Part shown: positions 43,448 through 53,600 of the stretch, one piece after another | How positions within the stretch are numbered: the stretch's first letter is position 1 | Layout: every line of letters begins with the position of its first letter | Notes under the pieces: generated by a model | The model's input: only the letters and a program-made list of their open reading frames with translations | Database searches by the model: none | What the model was told of the DNA's origin: nothing | Position numbers and translations under genes: made by a program | Assembly: GCA_949373085.1 (NCBI GenBank) | Contig: CASICJ010000024.1 | Location: 1-64,000 of the forward strand | DNA from: an uncultured Verrucomicrobiales bacterium | GTDB lineage: Bacteria; Verrucomicrobiota; Verrucomicrobiia; Verrucomicrobiales; Akkermansiaceae | Length of the DNA: 64,000 nt | Reading direction: 5' to 3'

Positions 43448-45378
43448 AAAATCTCATCTACTCACTCGTGTTGTCATTAGTTGCAAAGTTCGCATTTGGT
43501 GGGACACCCCCCAATTATAAGGTGACTCAAATTCCTAATCCGCCGTCGAAGTTTGGAACCAAGCAGATCGATGGTCTTGATTTTCTTCCTGATGGACGGA
43601 TGGTGGTTTGTTTGCCAAGTGGTGAAATTTTCTTTTACGATCCTAAAACCTCCGGTTGGCAGCTTTTTGCAGAAGGATTACATAATCCTCTGGGTGTTAT
43701 TGCTGAGTCTAATTCATCGTTAGTGATTTCCCAGCGCCCCGAAGTGACCCGTGTGAGTGATACTGATGGTGACGGGAAAGCTGATTTCCATCAGGTGATG
43801 ACAGATGAATTCGGCATGTCCGGGAATTATCACGAGTTCCACTTCACTCCGGTAAAAGACAAGGAGGGAAACTACTTTTTCTCTCTTGGCACCGGCTCTT
43901 CGGGAGATGGGATTCGGCCGATCGTTAGAGGGAAGTTTGATTCGCGTGGAAGGCCAGGTCGCATGCACTCATCTACTCCTTTTCGTGGTTGCGTGATGAA
44001 GTTGACCAAAGATGGTGAGACAATTCCGTGGTCATATGGTCATCGAACTCCAAACGGACTTGGTTTTGACTTGGAAGGGAATCTTTTCGTCACTGACAAC
44101 CAAGGTGATTGGGTTGGCTCGAGTAAATTGTTCCATGTTAAGGAGGGGCGCTTTTATGGCCATGCTGCCAGCCTGACTTGGAAGCCTGGATTTGAAGGTG
44201 CTCCACTGGAGGCTGATCCTAAGGAACTTGCCAAGATGCGTACTCGCGCCGCGGTCGTGTTCCCTCATGGATCAATGGCGAACTCTCCAACCCAAGTTCT
44301 CGCGATTTCTCCAGATGCGAGATTTGGACCTTTTACCGGGCAACTCTTGGTTGGTGAAATGAATACAAATCGAATTGTTCGAGTTATGCTAGAGCAAGTT
44401 GGCGGTGAGCTTCAAGGGGCTTGTGTTCCCTTTATCGATGGGGGTGCGCTTGCGCGCGGTTGTAATCGCATGGCATGGGCTCCGGATGGTAGTCTTTATG
44501 TCGGCCACACTAAACATACTTGGGCCGGTGGGGAGGGGATTTCTCGTGTTGAGTGGGATGGAGAAGACCCATTTGAAGCGATTTCGATGAAGCTTACAAA
44601 AACTGGGTTCCGATTTTCATTCACTAAACCAGTAGACTCTAAGCTTGCAGGAGAGGTCGCAAACTGGCCCTTTAAACGATACTATTATAAATATCATAAA
44701 ACTTATGGTTCTCCTCAGATTGATGTGACCCCAGTAAAAGTTCGGTCGGTTGAGGTTTCGAAGGATGGAAAAGTGGTCGATCTCCATCTAGAGGAGCTGA
44801 GAGCTTGGCACATTCACGAAGTGAATATTAAGGGATTAAAATCTACAGATGGAACGGCGTTGGCCAATTCCTACTTTGCTTACACTCTGAATCGGCTGCT
44901 TGAAAATACTCCTCCTGATCCGCTTCATGCCAGCGGAACTTTCCAAAAGAAAAGGTCTTCTTTTGGAAAGCCGGCTAAGATTATCGATCGGCGTGGGAAA
45001 GTTTACCAGGTTACTGATGCTAAGCTTAACGGGGTTAGAACCTCAAATTCGCACGATGGGTATACTGGGACTGGTTATGCTGATTTTGATAAAGGGAACG
45101 AGTCTATTGAGTGGGATATTAAAAGTGTGAGGGACGGTCAGGGCGAAATTCTGATTCGCTACGCCCTTGGCGCGGATGCTCGGCCTCTTAATTTGATCGT
45201 AAATGGTGAGAAACACTCTGTTCTTCCATTTCCTGGCACAGGAGGGTGGAGCACTTGGAAGGAAATGGCTGCTAGGATTGAACTTCAAGAGGGAGGAAAT
45301 TCAATTGTCCTGGTAACCAATGGAGCAAGCGGTGGAAATATCGATCATTTGCAGTTCATCGAGCCGAAGAGCGATTAG
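43444..45378 (+). CDS. Exported PQQ-dependent sugar dehydrogenase-like beta-propeller protein
   Basis: The 644-residue product has a signal peptide (LIYSLVLSLVAKFAFGGTPP). The beta-propeller fills residues ~35-330: IDGLDFLPDGRMVVCLPSGEIF, VSDTDGDGKADFHQVM, HEFHFTPVKDKEGNYFFSLGTG, SYGHRTPNGLGFDLEGNLFVTDNQGDWVG and GCNRMAWAPDGSLYVGH. This matches soluble glucose/sorbosone dehydrogenase-type folds. The last ~150 residues look like a carbohydrate-binding CBM6-like jelly roll (VRTSNSHDGYTGTGYADFDKGNESIEWDI...IRYALGADARPLNLIVNG). It may oxidise sugar units in the periplasm and pass electrons to the coupled cytochrome c. Cofactor use is inferred. Confidence 0.82.
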   Translation: MKNLIYSLVLSLVAKFAFGGTPPNYKVTQIPNPPSKFGTKQIDGLDFLPDGRMVVCLPSGEIFFYDPKTSGWQLFAEGLHNPLGVIAESNSSLVISQRPEVTRVSDTDGDGKADFHQVMTDEFGMSGNYHEFHFTPVKDKEGNYFFSLGTGSSGDGIRPIVRGKFDSRGRPGRMHSSTPFRGCVMKLTKDGETIPWSYGHRTPNGLGFDLEGNLFVTDNQGDWVGSSKLFHVKEGRFYGHAASLTWKPGFEGAPLEADPKELAKMRTRAAVVFPHGSMANSPTQVLAISPDARFGPFTGQLLVGEMNTNRIVRVMLEQVGGELQGACVPFIDGGALARGCNRMAWAPDGSLYVGHTKHTWAGGEGISRVEWDGEDPFEAISMKLTKTGFRFSFTKPVDSKLAGEVANWPFKRYYYKYHKTYGSPQIDVTPVKVRSVEVSKDGKVVDLHLEELRAWHIHEVNIKGLKSTDGTALANSYFAYTLNRLLENTPPDPLHASGTFQKKRSSFGKPAKIIDRRGKVYQVTDAKLNGVRTSNSHDGYTGTGYADFDKGNESIEWDIKSVRDGQGEILIRYALGADARPLNLIVNGEKHSVLPFPGTGGWSTWKEMAARIELQEGGNSIVLVTNGASGGNIDHLQFIEPKSD

Positions 45379-45466
45379 AGTAGAAGTAGGAGATCGTCTT
45401 ATCTTGGCAGAGATTGGGTTCGAAGAGGGGAGATGGTATAGCGGTCCTGAATCAGACAGAAGAGGG

Positions 45467-46129
45467 TTAGGTCTGGGTTAACTCGCTTGGTAATTCTGAG
45501 ATTGTGCCGTTTATTTCGGTAAAGAATTGGTCTTTGTCGCCTATCTTGAGAGGACTTATTCCAGTGAATTCTGAAAAAGCAGGTAAGATCAGATGCTTTG
45601 AGCGCCGGACCAAAAAGCCGGCAATCTTGATTGATTGGCGCGGTGCCTCCTTGATTCGAATACCGGGGTGGAGGTGGCCTGCCATACCGTATTCTCCGCC
45701 CCTAAGATCGTCGGGATCGTGAGTGATAGTCAGCCCATCTAATTTTAGAAGCGGACTGACATCGATTGGAAACCGATAATGGGCAAACAAGGAGCGACGA
45801 TCGTGGTTTCCTTCGGTGAGAATCACCGGTAATTTCAACTTTTGAAGCCACTCTTGAAATAATTCGACTGTTGATGAACTCAGTCCATCAGCGGAGTGAA
45901 AGAGGTCTCCGGCAATCACAAGTTGTTTTGGCTTCTTGAGATCTGCGATACTTCTTAGCCGACAGAGGTCGGAGGCGTTGGAGCCTTCCGGCACAGCGAG
46001 CCCACGTTGCCGAAAAGTGGCGGCTTTCCCTAAGTGCAGGTCTGCGACAATCAGGGATTTAGAAGCGGGTAAAAAAGCGGCCCGACCTGTAAGTAGTTCC
46101 ACTTTGGTCGGGCCGAGAGAAATTTCCAT
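45467..46129 (-). CDS. pdeM: PdeM-like metallophosphoesterase
   Basis: The 220-residue product has all the calcineurin-like motifs in order: LIVADLHLGKA, VIAGDLFHSADG, ILTEGNHDRR, LTITHDP and MAGHLHPGIR. Organisation and the YGMAGHLHPGIRIK-type ending are those of PdeM, described as part of a ligase-associated DNA-damage module with Lhr helicase, exonuclease and ATP-dependent ligase. Those partners are not in the window. Instead it ends the sufS-sufE unit, starting 7 bases after sufE. Real biological role unproven. Confidence 0.85.
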   Translation of the reverse strand: MEISLGPTKVELLTGRAAFLPASKSLIVADLHLGKAATFRQRGLAVPEGSNASDLCRLRSIADLKKPKQLVIAGDLFHSADGLSSSTVELFQEWLQKLKLPVILTEGNHDRRSLFAHYRFPIDVSPLLKLDGLTITHDPDDLRGGEYGMAGHLHPGIRIKEAPRQSIKIAGFLVRRSKHLILPAFSEFTGISPLKIGDKDQFFTEINGTISELPSELTQT

Positions 46130-46136
46130 GGAAGAT

Positions 46137-46553
46137 CTAGCCTTGGGTAGCGATTAGGGCGCCTTTTTTCATTTCAGCAGCCATTAAGGTGAGGGCATTT
46201 GCTCGAGTCGGAGCAAGATGCTCCTTAAGCCCAGTTTGATCGATGAAGGAGAGATCTGCCGTAATGACATCTTCGGGATATTCATCATTGAGAACACGAA
46301 CGAAGAGGGCGATCATCCCCTTAGTTATTACAGAGTCTGAGTCTGCGAGATAGCACATCTTGCCGTCTTGTGATGAGGAATCGAGCCAAACTTGGGATTG
46401 GCAGCCCTTGATGAGACGATCTGAGGTTTGCAGTTTCTCGTTCATTGGAGCTAATTTTTTGCCGAGGCTGATCACATACTCGTAGCGCTCCGTCCAATCT
46501 TGAAAAAGATCGAGTTCTTCGAGGAGTTCTTGTTGTTTCTCGGTGATAGTCAC
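46137..46553 (-). CDS. sufE: SufE-like sulfur-acceptor protein
   Basis: The 138-residue product accepts sulfur from the SufS Cys persulfide and passes it on for Fe-S cluster assembly. Conserved features are WTERYEYVISLGKKLAPM, IKGCQSQVWLDSS with the acceptor Cys, and DSDSVITKGMIALFVRVLNDEYPEDV. The start is a GTG. It lies 40 bases downstream of sufS. The rest of the suf genes (B, C, D) are outside the window. Confidence 0.94.
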   Translation of the reverse strand: MTITEKQQELLEELDLFQDWTERYEYVISLGKKLAPMNEKLQTSDRLIKGCQSQVWLDSSSQDGKMCYLADSDSVITKGMIALFVRVLNDEYPEDVITADLSFIDQTGLKEHLAPTRANALTLMAAEMKKGALIATQG

Positions 46554-46593
46554 GTAAGACCCATAATCGTGGAGAACAAGAAACGCAATGGAA

Positions 46594-47817
46594 TCAACGC
46601 AACATCATGAGGGCTTTTTTGAGCGCTTCCCCAAACGATTCCACTTCTTCGAGTGTGTTATAGGCGGCAAAGGAAGCACGGAGAGTTCCGGTCACACCAA
46701 ATCGAGCCATAAGCGGTTGGCAGCAGTGGTGCCCAGTACGAAGGGCAAAGCCCATTTGATCAAGTAGAGTGCCGAGATCGTAGTGATGAATCCCTTCGAA
46801 GTTAAAAGAAATGGCTCCAGTGCGGTCGTCAGGTCCGTATAAGGTAATATTATCGAAATCGGCGAGTACTCTAGCGGCGCGACGGATGAGCTTATCCTCG
46901 TGATTAGCGATTTTGGTTATCCCCAAGTTATTCACATAGTTAAATGCCGCTGCTAGGGCAATTCCACCTTCGATATTTGGTGTGCCTGCTTCAAATTTGA
47001 AGGGTGGCTCGTTGTAGGTAGTTTTCTCGAAAGTAACTTCTTTGATCATTTCGCCACCTCCACGCCAAGGAGGTAATTCGCAGAGTAAATCGTATTTGCC
47101 AAAAAGGACTCCAACCCCAGTTGGTCCATAGACTTTATGTCCAGAGAAAGCGTAAAAATCGCAGTCAAGCGATTGAAGATCAATAGAAAAATGAGGAATA
47201 GATTGAGCTCCATCGACAAAGGTAAGGGCTCCGACTTTCCTTGCTTGTGAACAAATGTGAGCAATGTTATTCACAGTGCCAAAAGCGTTCGAGACATGGT
47301 TGATGGCGACCAGTTTTGTTTTTTCGGAGAGAAGCTGGTCGAAAATTTGAAGGTCGAGAGTACCGTCATCAAGAACAGGGATAATTTTCAAAGTTATTCC
47401 CAGTCGTTCACAAAGCATTTGCCAGGGCACCGTGTTGGAATGGTGTTCCAATCCCGAGATGATGATTTCGTCGCCCGCTTCCAAGAGGTCAGACCTCCCG
47501 AGAGCGGAAGCGACTAAATTGATTGAATCCGTAGTGCCGGAAGTGAAAATGATTTCTTCGGGCCGGGTCGCATTGAGGTGTTTTGCGATCGTATCGCGGG
47601 CGGTTTCATGTGCCGCGGTTGCGGCCTGAGATAGCTTGTGGACCCCTCGGTGGATGTTGGAATTGATTTTCTCGTAGTAATCCCGGGAGGAATCAAGGAC
47701 GCAGAGGGGCTTTTGCGAAGTAGCCGCATTATCGAGATAAACGAGAGGCTTCCCGTTAATCTCCTGACTTAGAATGGGGAAGTCAGACCGAATCTGATAA
47801 GGATCAAATGCACTCAC
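46594..47817 (-). CDS. sufS: Cysteine desulfurase, SufS type
   Basis: The 407-residue PLP enzyme releases sulfur from cysteine. Evidence: FPILSQEINGKPLVYLDNAATSQKP, HRGVHKLSQAATAAHE, IIISGLEHHSNTVPWQ, the PLP-binding Lys in FYAFSGHKVYGPTGVGVLFG, and the catalytic Cys region LRTGHHCCQPLM. This is group II (SufS/CsdA) by the short loop around the active Cys. Length typical. It is first in a three-gene unit with sufE and pdeM. Confidence 0.96.
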   Translation of the reverse strand: MSAFDPYQIRSDFPILSQEINGKPLVYLDNAATSQKPLCVLDSSRDYYEKINSNIHRGVHKLSQAATAAHETARDTIAKHLNATRPEEIIFTSGTTDSINLVASALGRSDLLEAGDEIIISGLEHHSNTVPWQMLCERLGITLKIIPVLDDGTLDLQIFDQLLSEKTKLVAINHVSNAFGTVNNIAHICSQARKVGALTFVDGAQSIPHFSIDLQSLDCDFYAFSGHKVYGPTGVGVLFGKYDLLCELPPWRGGGEMIKEVTFEKTTYNEPPFKFEAGTPNIEGGIALAAAFNYVNNLGITKIANHEDKLIRRAARVLADFDNITLYGPDDRTGAISFNFEGIHHYDLGTLLDQMGFALRTGHHCCQPLMARFGVTGTLRASFAAYNTLEEVESFGEALKKALMMLR

Positions 47818-47943
47818 ACTCTGTCTGTAATCCCGCGAAAGCTATCCCGCAAGCGTTCGTGTCTCTAGTGTTGTTTTAAGGTTCTAGATTGAGACCGAGT
47901 AAAACGAGAATATTCGGGTATTTAGTAATTGAGATTTGAGATC

Positions 47944-49341
47944 TTATGGTTTGCTTTGGAAAGAGGGAGTGAGGTTTGCGGCGGCTTTATGCGCCTTTTT
48001 GGTGTCGAGAGAGAGGCCGGGGTCACCTTGGTCTTTCAGGTGTTGGTCAAGGATAGTGGCAAGCGTCGCTTTGATTTTGGCGTGGGTTGGATCGCTAGCT
48101 AGGTTGCGCATTTCGTAATGGTCCTCATTGGTGTGATACAACTCTTCGGCGGGACGCTTCATGAACCGATTAACAAGCATTTCGTGCTTGGGATTGGAGA
48201 AAGAAGAGAACACCCAACTTGACCAGTAGGGGTTGTGCTCGTGTTTGCCCATTAGATGTTTTTCAATGTAGAGGGAAGAATGAGAAAGGTTGCGAATGTA
48301 ACGCCACTTGCCATTGGTGATAGAACGAATGGGATAGCTTGGGCCTTCCGGATAATTGTTGTGCATACCAAAGGCGTAGTCGCGGTGGTGAGACTCTTCT
48401 CCCAAAAGGACACCGGCGAAACTACGGCCATCAAATTTTTTGGGGTTAGGCTTGGTTCCCGCGAGGTCAAGAATAGTAGGGAGAATGTCTGCGTATTGCA
48501 CAATAGCGTTGGTGCGGCCTGATGTTATTTTTTTAGGCCACCGGGCCACGAGTGAAGTATGAAGTCCATTGTCCCAGTTTGTCCATTTGCAGCCGGGAAA
48601 TTGAGCGCCTTGCTCGCTAGTAAAGAGAACGAGTGTCTTATTGGAGTTTTTGGTTTCCTCGAGGAGTGCGAGGAGCTCGCCAACCTGGGAATCCATGTAG
48701 GTGATCTCAGCAAGATAGTCAGCATATTGTTGCCGAGTCATCGGCGTGTCGGCAAGATAAGGGGGAAGTTTTATATTTCCGGGTGGGTAAGCTGAAGCAT
48801 CGCCCATGACCCAAGGTGCGTGTGGTTCAGTAAGGGCCACGACAAGGCAGAATGGTTGACCCGGATCTCGGGTGACAAATTCCTTACTTCCAGCGAGATT
48901 ATGGGGCTGAGTCGGGTTACGGACACAATTTTGATCGAAACCTGGAATTTTTTCGAAGGGAAAAGCTGACTTAGGTTTAATGTGAGTTTTTCCTGCTAGT
49001 CCGACACGATAACCTCGTGGCTTCAGGATGTGAGGCATACTTTGAGTGCCGGGTCGGCAGGTGCCGTGATTCCAAGCGCAGCCATTTCGGTGAGGGTATC
49101 GTCCGGTGTAGAGTTCGGAACGACACGGAGAGCACATTGCCATTCCTAGATAGGCTCGATTAAAGATAAGGGATTGGGTTGCGAGAGCATCAAGGTGAGG
49201 TGTTTTGGCATTTTGGCCACCATTTATTGGGAGGTCGCTGAAAGTGCAATCATCAGCGATAATGATGAGGATGTTGGGTTTTTGAACTGCGTTCAGAGAG
49301 GCTGATAGACCGAGGAATAGAGTGAGTAAAAATTTAGTCAT
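47944..49341 (-). CDS. Exported type I sulfatase (second)
   Basis: The 465-residue product has a signal peptide (FLLTLFLGLSASLNAV). Metal-binding ADD at 29-31 and activation motif CSPCRSELYTGRYPHRNG with Cys70 as the formylglycine precursor match S1 sulfatases; an extra Cys in the motif (CSPCR) is seen and is tolerated by the C-x-P-x-R consensus. VFTSEQGAQFPGCKWTNWDNGLH and ELYHTNEDHYEMRNL are also characteristic. Substrate unknown. It is the last gene of a likely operon after the C26 peptidase and a frameshifted small gene, not part of the 8-14 kb block. Confidence 0.93.
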   Translation of the reverse strand: MTKFLLTLFLGLSASLNAVQKPNILIIIADDCTFSDLPINGGQNAKTPHLDALATQSLIFNRAYLGMAMCSPCRSELYTGRYPHRNGCAWNHGTCRPGTQSMPHILKPRGYRVGLAGKTHIKPKSAFPFEKIPGFDQNCVRNPTQPHNLAGSKEFVTRDPGQPFCLVVALTEPHAPWVMGDASAYPPGNIKLPPYLADTPMTRQQYADYLAEITYMDSQVGELLALLEETKNSNKTLVLFTSEQGAQFPGCKWTNWDNGLHTSLVARWPKKITSGRTNAIVQYADILPTILDLAGTKPNPKKFDGRSFAGVLLGEESHHRDYAFGMHNNYPEGPSYPIRSITNGKWRYIRNLSHSSLYIEKHLMGKHEHNPYWSSWVFSSFSNPKHEMLVNRFMKRPAEELYHTNEDHYEMRNLASDPTHAKIKATLATILDQHLKDQGDPGLSLDTKKAHKAAANLTPSFQSKP

Positions 49342-49363
49342 TTGATTGTGTTGAGGAGTTTTT

Positions 49364-49700
49364 CTAGCCTCGAATGAGACGCATTACTTTGTTGTTTTCG
49401 ATGATGAAGTTGAGACGTGATTTCTCGATTTTACGCGGGACAGAAAAAGCTTTCCCATCTTGGGAAATGGCGGCGTAGAATATGCCTGATTAGCCCTGAG
49501 TAGTCACAGTTCCAGGCACCCAATTTTTCGCTGATCTCGGTTTTGTGCTGGTAACTCGAGTCTCTCATCTCGGGGAAGTGGGTCTCGAGAATTTTGGCGA
49601 ATCGGGAGGAGGCGTTAATCGAAGTTTCTTTTCGACCTGCCTGAAGAATCGCTGAAAAGAGAAATAAGAGGACAGGTGCGATAAGGTTTTGAGAAGTCAT
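49364..49700 (-). pseudogene. Small exported protein gene, frameshifted by a 10-base insertion
   Basis: The frame starting at ATG 49698-49700 encodes [20 protein letters not shown], a signal peptide, then residues up to NCDYSG. There the sequence carries TCAGG at 49499-49495 and again at 49489-49485 (minus strand). Removing one 10-base unit joins it to a second frame reading GIFYAAISQDGKAFSVPRK and ending NNKVMRLIRG before TAG at 49364-49366. The reconstructed product is about 108 residues, of no recognised family. The ATG overlaps the stop of the C26 gene (ATGA) and the end lies 22 bases before the sulfatase start, so it belongs to the same operon. Without repair it ends early at 49431. Confidence 0.65.
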
Positions 49701-50485
49701 TTGCTTGATGCCTGGACGAATGCTTTTAGCAGTTTTGCTTGCAGGGGATCTTCTGGGGCCATTTTTTCGGGGTGCCATTGCACTCCGATGAGGAACCGAT
49801 CTGGGTCAATTGTTTCAGTGGCTTCAACGATTCCGTTGGGGCTCTTAGCAACAGGTCTGAGCCCTTCGCCGAGTCGGCCGACCGCTTGATGGTGGTTTGA
49901 GTTTACCATAAACTCTGTTTCACCAAAGATTTTGCTTAGGCGTGAGCTGGATTCGAGTGTGACCTGATGTGTGACTCCTCGATGGTTCACTCCAAATTCA
50001 GATGGGATATCTTGAATCAAGGAGCCGCCGTGAACGACGTTGATCCATTGGCTCCCCAAGCAAATTCCAAGTAAGGGTTTATTAGTCCGTTTGATCCAAG
50101 CGGTTATGAGCGCTTTCTCGAAGAGGTAGCGATTCCTTTCGAGAACCTTTGTGGTCGGATGTGGTTCCTCCCCCCATTCAGATGGTGGGATGTCAGCACC
50201 TCCAGGCATGATCAGACCGTCAAGAATTTCGAGGTATATTGCTATCTTATCGGAAGAACCATCGCCGTTTGGAAGAACGATTGGAACTCCCCCTGCCTCC
50301 TTAATCGCTTGAACATACGTGTCGTTGGTGAGGCTGGCAATTCCGATAAGCGGGGCATCGAACTCCTCCTCTGTGGTGGGAGGAGAGACCAGAATTGGGC
50401 TGAGGTTGGCGTTTTGACCGACAAAGAAGCCGAGGCAAATCGCAGCAAGAATTGAGATAAAGGTGAGGAGGCTGCGATGTGTCAT
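49697..50485 (-). CDS. Peptidase C26 (gamma-glutamyl-GABA hydrolase-type class I amidotransferase), exported or anchored
   Basis: The 262-residue product has an N-terminal hydrophobic segment ([18 protein letters not shown]). The catalytic domain fits C26/PuuD-like enzymes: [40 protein letters not shown], nucleophile [27 protein letters not shown], and GVQWHPE with His and Glu of the triad. PuuD hydrolyses gamma-glutamyl-GABA; the anchor here argues for another extracytoplasmic gamma-glutamyl substrate. It heads the operon with the small frameshifted gene and the sulfatase. Confidence 0.88.
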   Translation of the reverse strand: MTHRSLLTFISILAAICLGFFVGQNANLSPILVSPPTTEEEFDAPLIGIASLTNDTYVQAIKEAGGVPIVLPNGDGSSDKIAIYLEILDGLIMPGGADIPPSEWGEEPHPTTKVLERNRYLFEKALITAWIKRTNKPLLGICLGSQWINVVHGGSLIQDIPSEFGVNHRGVTHQVTLESSSRLSKIFGETEFMVNSNHHQAVGRLGEGLRPVAKSPNGIVEATETIDPDRFLIGVQWHPEKMAPEDPLQAKLLKAFVQASSK

Positions 50486-50655
50486 CTTGAGTAAAGCTCG
50501 ATTAAACCTGTTTCTTTACAGGTCAATTAGATCAGTTCTGTCGTGCTCCCAGCTTCTGGGCATAATTTTAGATGTAACCCTCTTCTTAAATTGCTCTTTC
50601 TCTCTAAGATTTTCTAGTAATCTTACAAGTAACCGCGATTTGATTTAGGCAGGAT

Positions 50656-53600
50656 CTATTTGATTATGATGAGCAAGTCACCTGTATCGGCAGCTTGTCC
50701 CTTCTTGAGGAGGATCTCATCGATCACGCCATCTGCTGGGGCACTCACCGTCGTCAGCATTTTCATAGCTTCTAGAACGACTAATTTTTCGCCTTCCTTG
50801 ATTTCGTCGCCTGGTTTTATCGCGACTTCGCTGATCATTCCGGGGAGCGGTGCGATAATGTGCTGATCGTTACCAGGCTCTCCTTTAAGGTTTGCTACGG
50901 ACTCCTTGCCAAGAGCTTTGTCAATTACGACGCACTCGCGAGGCATACCATTGAGCTCATAGAAAAGAGTGCGCCGACCTTCGTCGTCAGGCTCGCCAAT
51001 AGAGATAAGCTTTATAAAGAGAGTTTTTCCTGGGCCGATGTCAACATGGACCTCCTCCCCAACTTGAAGACCGTAAAAGAAAGCCGGAGTGGGTAAGACC
51101 GTGAGGCGGTCGAAGCTCTTCAGCGAGTCCAAATAGTCTGAGAAGACTTGAGGATACATAAGATGGCTGTAAAGGTCGTCGTCGTTGGCGTCGCGATCTA
51201 GCTGCTGGCTGAGTTTAGCCTTAGTTTGATCGAGGTCACATGGAGGCGCAAGTTCACCGGGGCGGACTGTAACTGGAATCTTATCTCCCAGGACGAGTTT
51301 CTGAATTTCCTTTGGCCATCCACCGTCGGGTTGACCAAGGCCACCACCCAGCATATCGATGACACTTTCGGGGAAGTCGAGGTTGGGGGTGTTGCCGTTG
51401 AGAAGATCTTTGGCTTTCAGGTCCTGCGTGACGAGGAGCATAGTCATGTCTCCAACTACCTTGGATGAGGGAGTGACCTTGACGATATCGCCAAAGAGTT
51501 GGTTTACGTCAGCGTAGGTATGGGCGATTTCCTGCCAACGGTGGCCGAGTCCCATACCGTTGGCTTGTTCCTTGAGGTTGGTGTATTGACCGCCGGGCAT
51601 TTCGTGGAGGTAAACCTCAGCGGTGCCGCTTCGGGGAGCGGAGTAAAAAGGTTCGTAGTGAGTCAGGATTTCTTCCCAGTAATCGGAAAACTCGTTGAGG
51701 GTTTCTATGTCGAGGCCTGGGTCTCGCTCGTGGCCACTCATCGCGGCGCAGACAGAGTTAAGGTTTGGTTGGCTCGTTGATCCAGACATGGAGGCTAGCG
51801 CCATGTCTGCGATGTCGACGCCAGCATCAGCTGCAGCCATAATAGAGGCAGCGTTGAGGCCGGATGTGTCGTGAGTGTGGAAGTGGATTGGGATGCCAAT
51901 TTCTTGTTTGAGTGTGGAAACAAGTTTGGTAACGGCGGCAGGGTGACAGAGGCCAGCCATGTCTTTAATGCAAAGAATATGTGCGCCCATTTTTTCCAAC
52001 TCCTTGGCCTTATCGATATAGTATTTAAGTGAATATTTGGCTCGGTTGGGGTTGGTGATGTCACCGGTGTAGCAGACAGCAGCCTCGCAGACAGATTTGC
52101 CATGGTCGCGAACGGCTTCCATAGCGACCTGCATATTCGGCAAATAGTTGAGGGAGTCGAAGATACGAAATATATCCATGCCGGAGTCGGCTGCGTGTTT
52201 AACGAATCCGGCGACAACATTGTCAGGATAGTTAGAGTAGCCAACGGCGTTCGATCCACGGAATAGCATCTGGAAGCAAATATTTGGGATGCGCTCGCGG
52301 AGTTCGCGAAGACGGTCCCATGGGTCTTCCTTAAGAAAGCGCATCGAGGTGTCGAAGGTTGCTCCCCCCCACATTTCCATCGAGAAGAGATTGGGAGTTC
52401 TCTTCGCGTAAGCTTCCGCGATGTTGAGCATGTCGAATGTGCGCATGCGAGTGGCGATGAGCGACTGGTGGGCGTCGCGCATTGTAGTGTCAGTGCAGAG
52501 GAGGCGTTTCTGTTCACCAATCCATTTAGAGAAGAATTCGGGTCCCTGTTTAAGGAGGATTTCCCTGGAGGAGGGGGATGTAGATGATACACCCATGCTG
52601 GTTGGGATGCGCGGTTGGGCGAATGGTTTAGCGGGACGCCAGTTTTTCGCTCCTGGATTGCCATTGACGGTGAGGTCGGAGAGGTAGTTGAGGAGCTTGG
52701 TTGCTCGGTCGCGTTTGGGGATGAAGCTGAAGAGACTCGGCTGGGAGTCGATGAGTTTGGTGTGAGCGTCACCAGATCGGAAACTAGAATCAGCAATGAC
52801 GTTTTCGAGGAAGGGGATGTTAGTTTTGACCCCTCGGATACGAAATTCTCGGAGGGCTCGATCCATTCGTTGGCAGGCGGTTTCGAAGTCACGGCCGGTG
52901 GCGGTGAGTTTGACGAGCATCGAGTCGTAGTATGGGGTGATGACAGCCCCGGCGTCGCCGTTTCCGGAGTCGAGGCGGATGCCAAATCCGGCTGCTGAAC
53001 GATAGTTAGTGATGCGGCCGTAGTCGGGGGCGAATCCTTTTTCAGGATCTTCTGTGGTAATACGGCATTGGATGGCGAAGCCGTTGCAGGGGATTTCTCC
53101 CTGAGCAGGGATTCCAATTTCGGGTTCGTGAAGTTTCTTGCCTTGTGCCACGAGTATCTGCGACCGGACAAGGTCGATGCCGGTAACACATTCGGTAACT
53201 GTGTGCTCGACCTGAATACGCGGATTCATTTCAATGAAAAACCATTCTTTTGAATCCATGTCGTAAAGGAATTCGACAGTGCCGGCGTTGTTGTAGCCGA
53301 TAGATTGGGCAAGGTTGGCGGCTGATTGGCAAAGATCCTGGCGCAGGGTGCCCTCAAGGTCGATAGAGGGTGCGATCTCAACCACTTTTTGGTAACGGCG
53401 CTGCACAGAGCAATCGCGTTCGTGCAGGTGGACCACATTACCGTGTTGATCTCCAAGAATTTGAACCTCGATATGTTTAGCTCGTTTAATATAGCGTTCG
53501 AGAAAAACTGCGGGGTTTCCGAAGGCGTTTTGGGCTTCTTCTTGGGCTTCGGCTAGGCGGGCCTGAAGTTCGGATGGTTTTTCAACGATCCGCATTCCGC

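Noticed and set aside
50506-50523. ACCTGT/ACAGGT hairpin after pyc as a terminator
   Set aside because: Only a 6-bp stem and no run of T on the minus strand; could be a weak element, not called.
51795-53189. 464-codon minus-strand frame inside pyc
   Set aside because: It lies fully within pyc in a different frame, is Ser/Thr/Pro-rich without motifs, and is a shadow of the biased codon use of the real gene.
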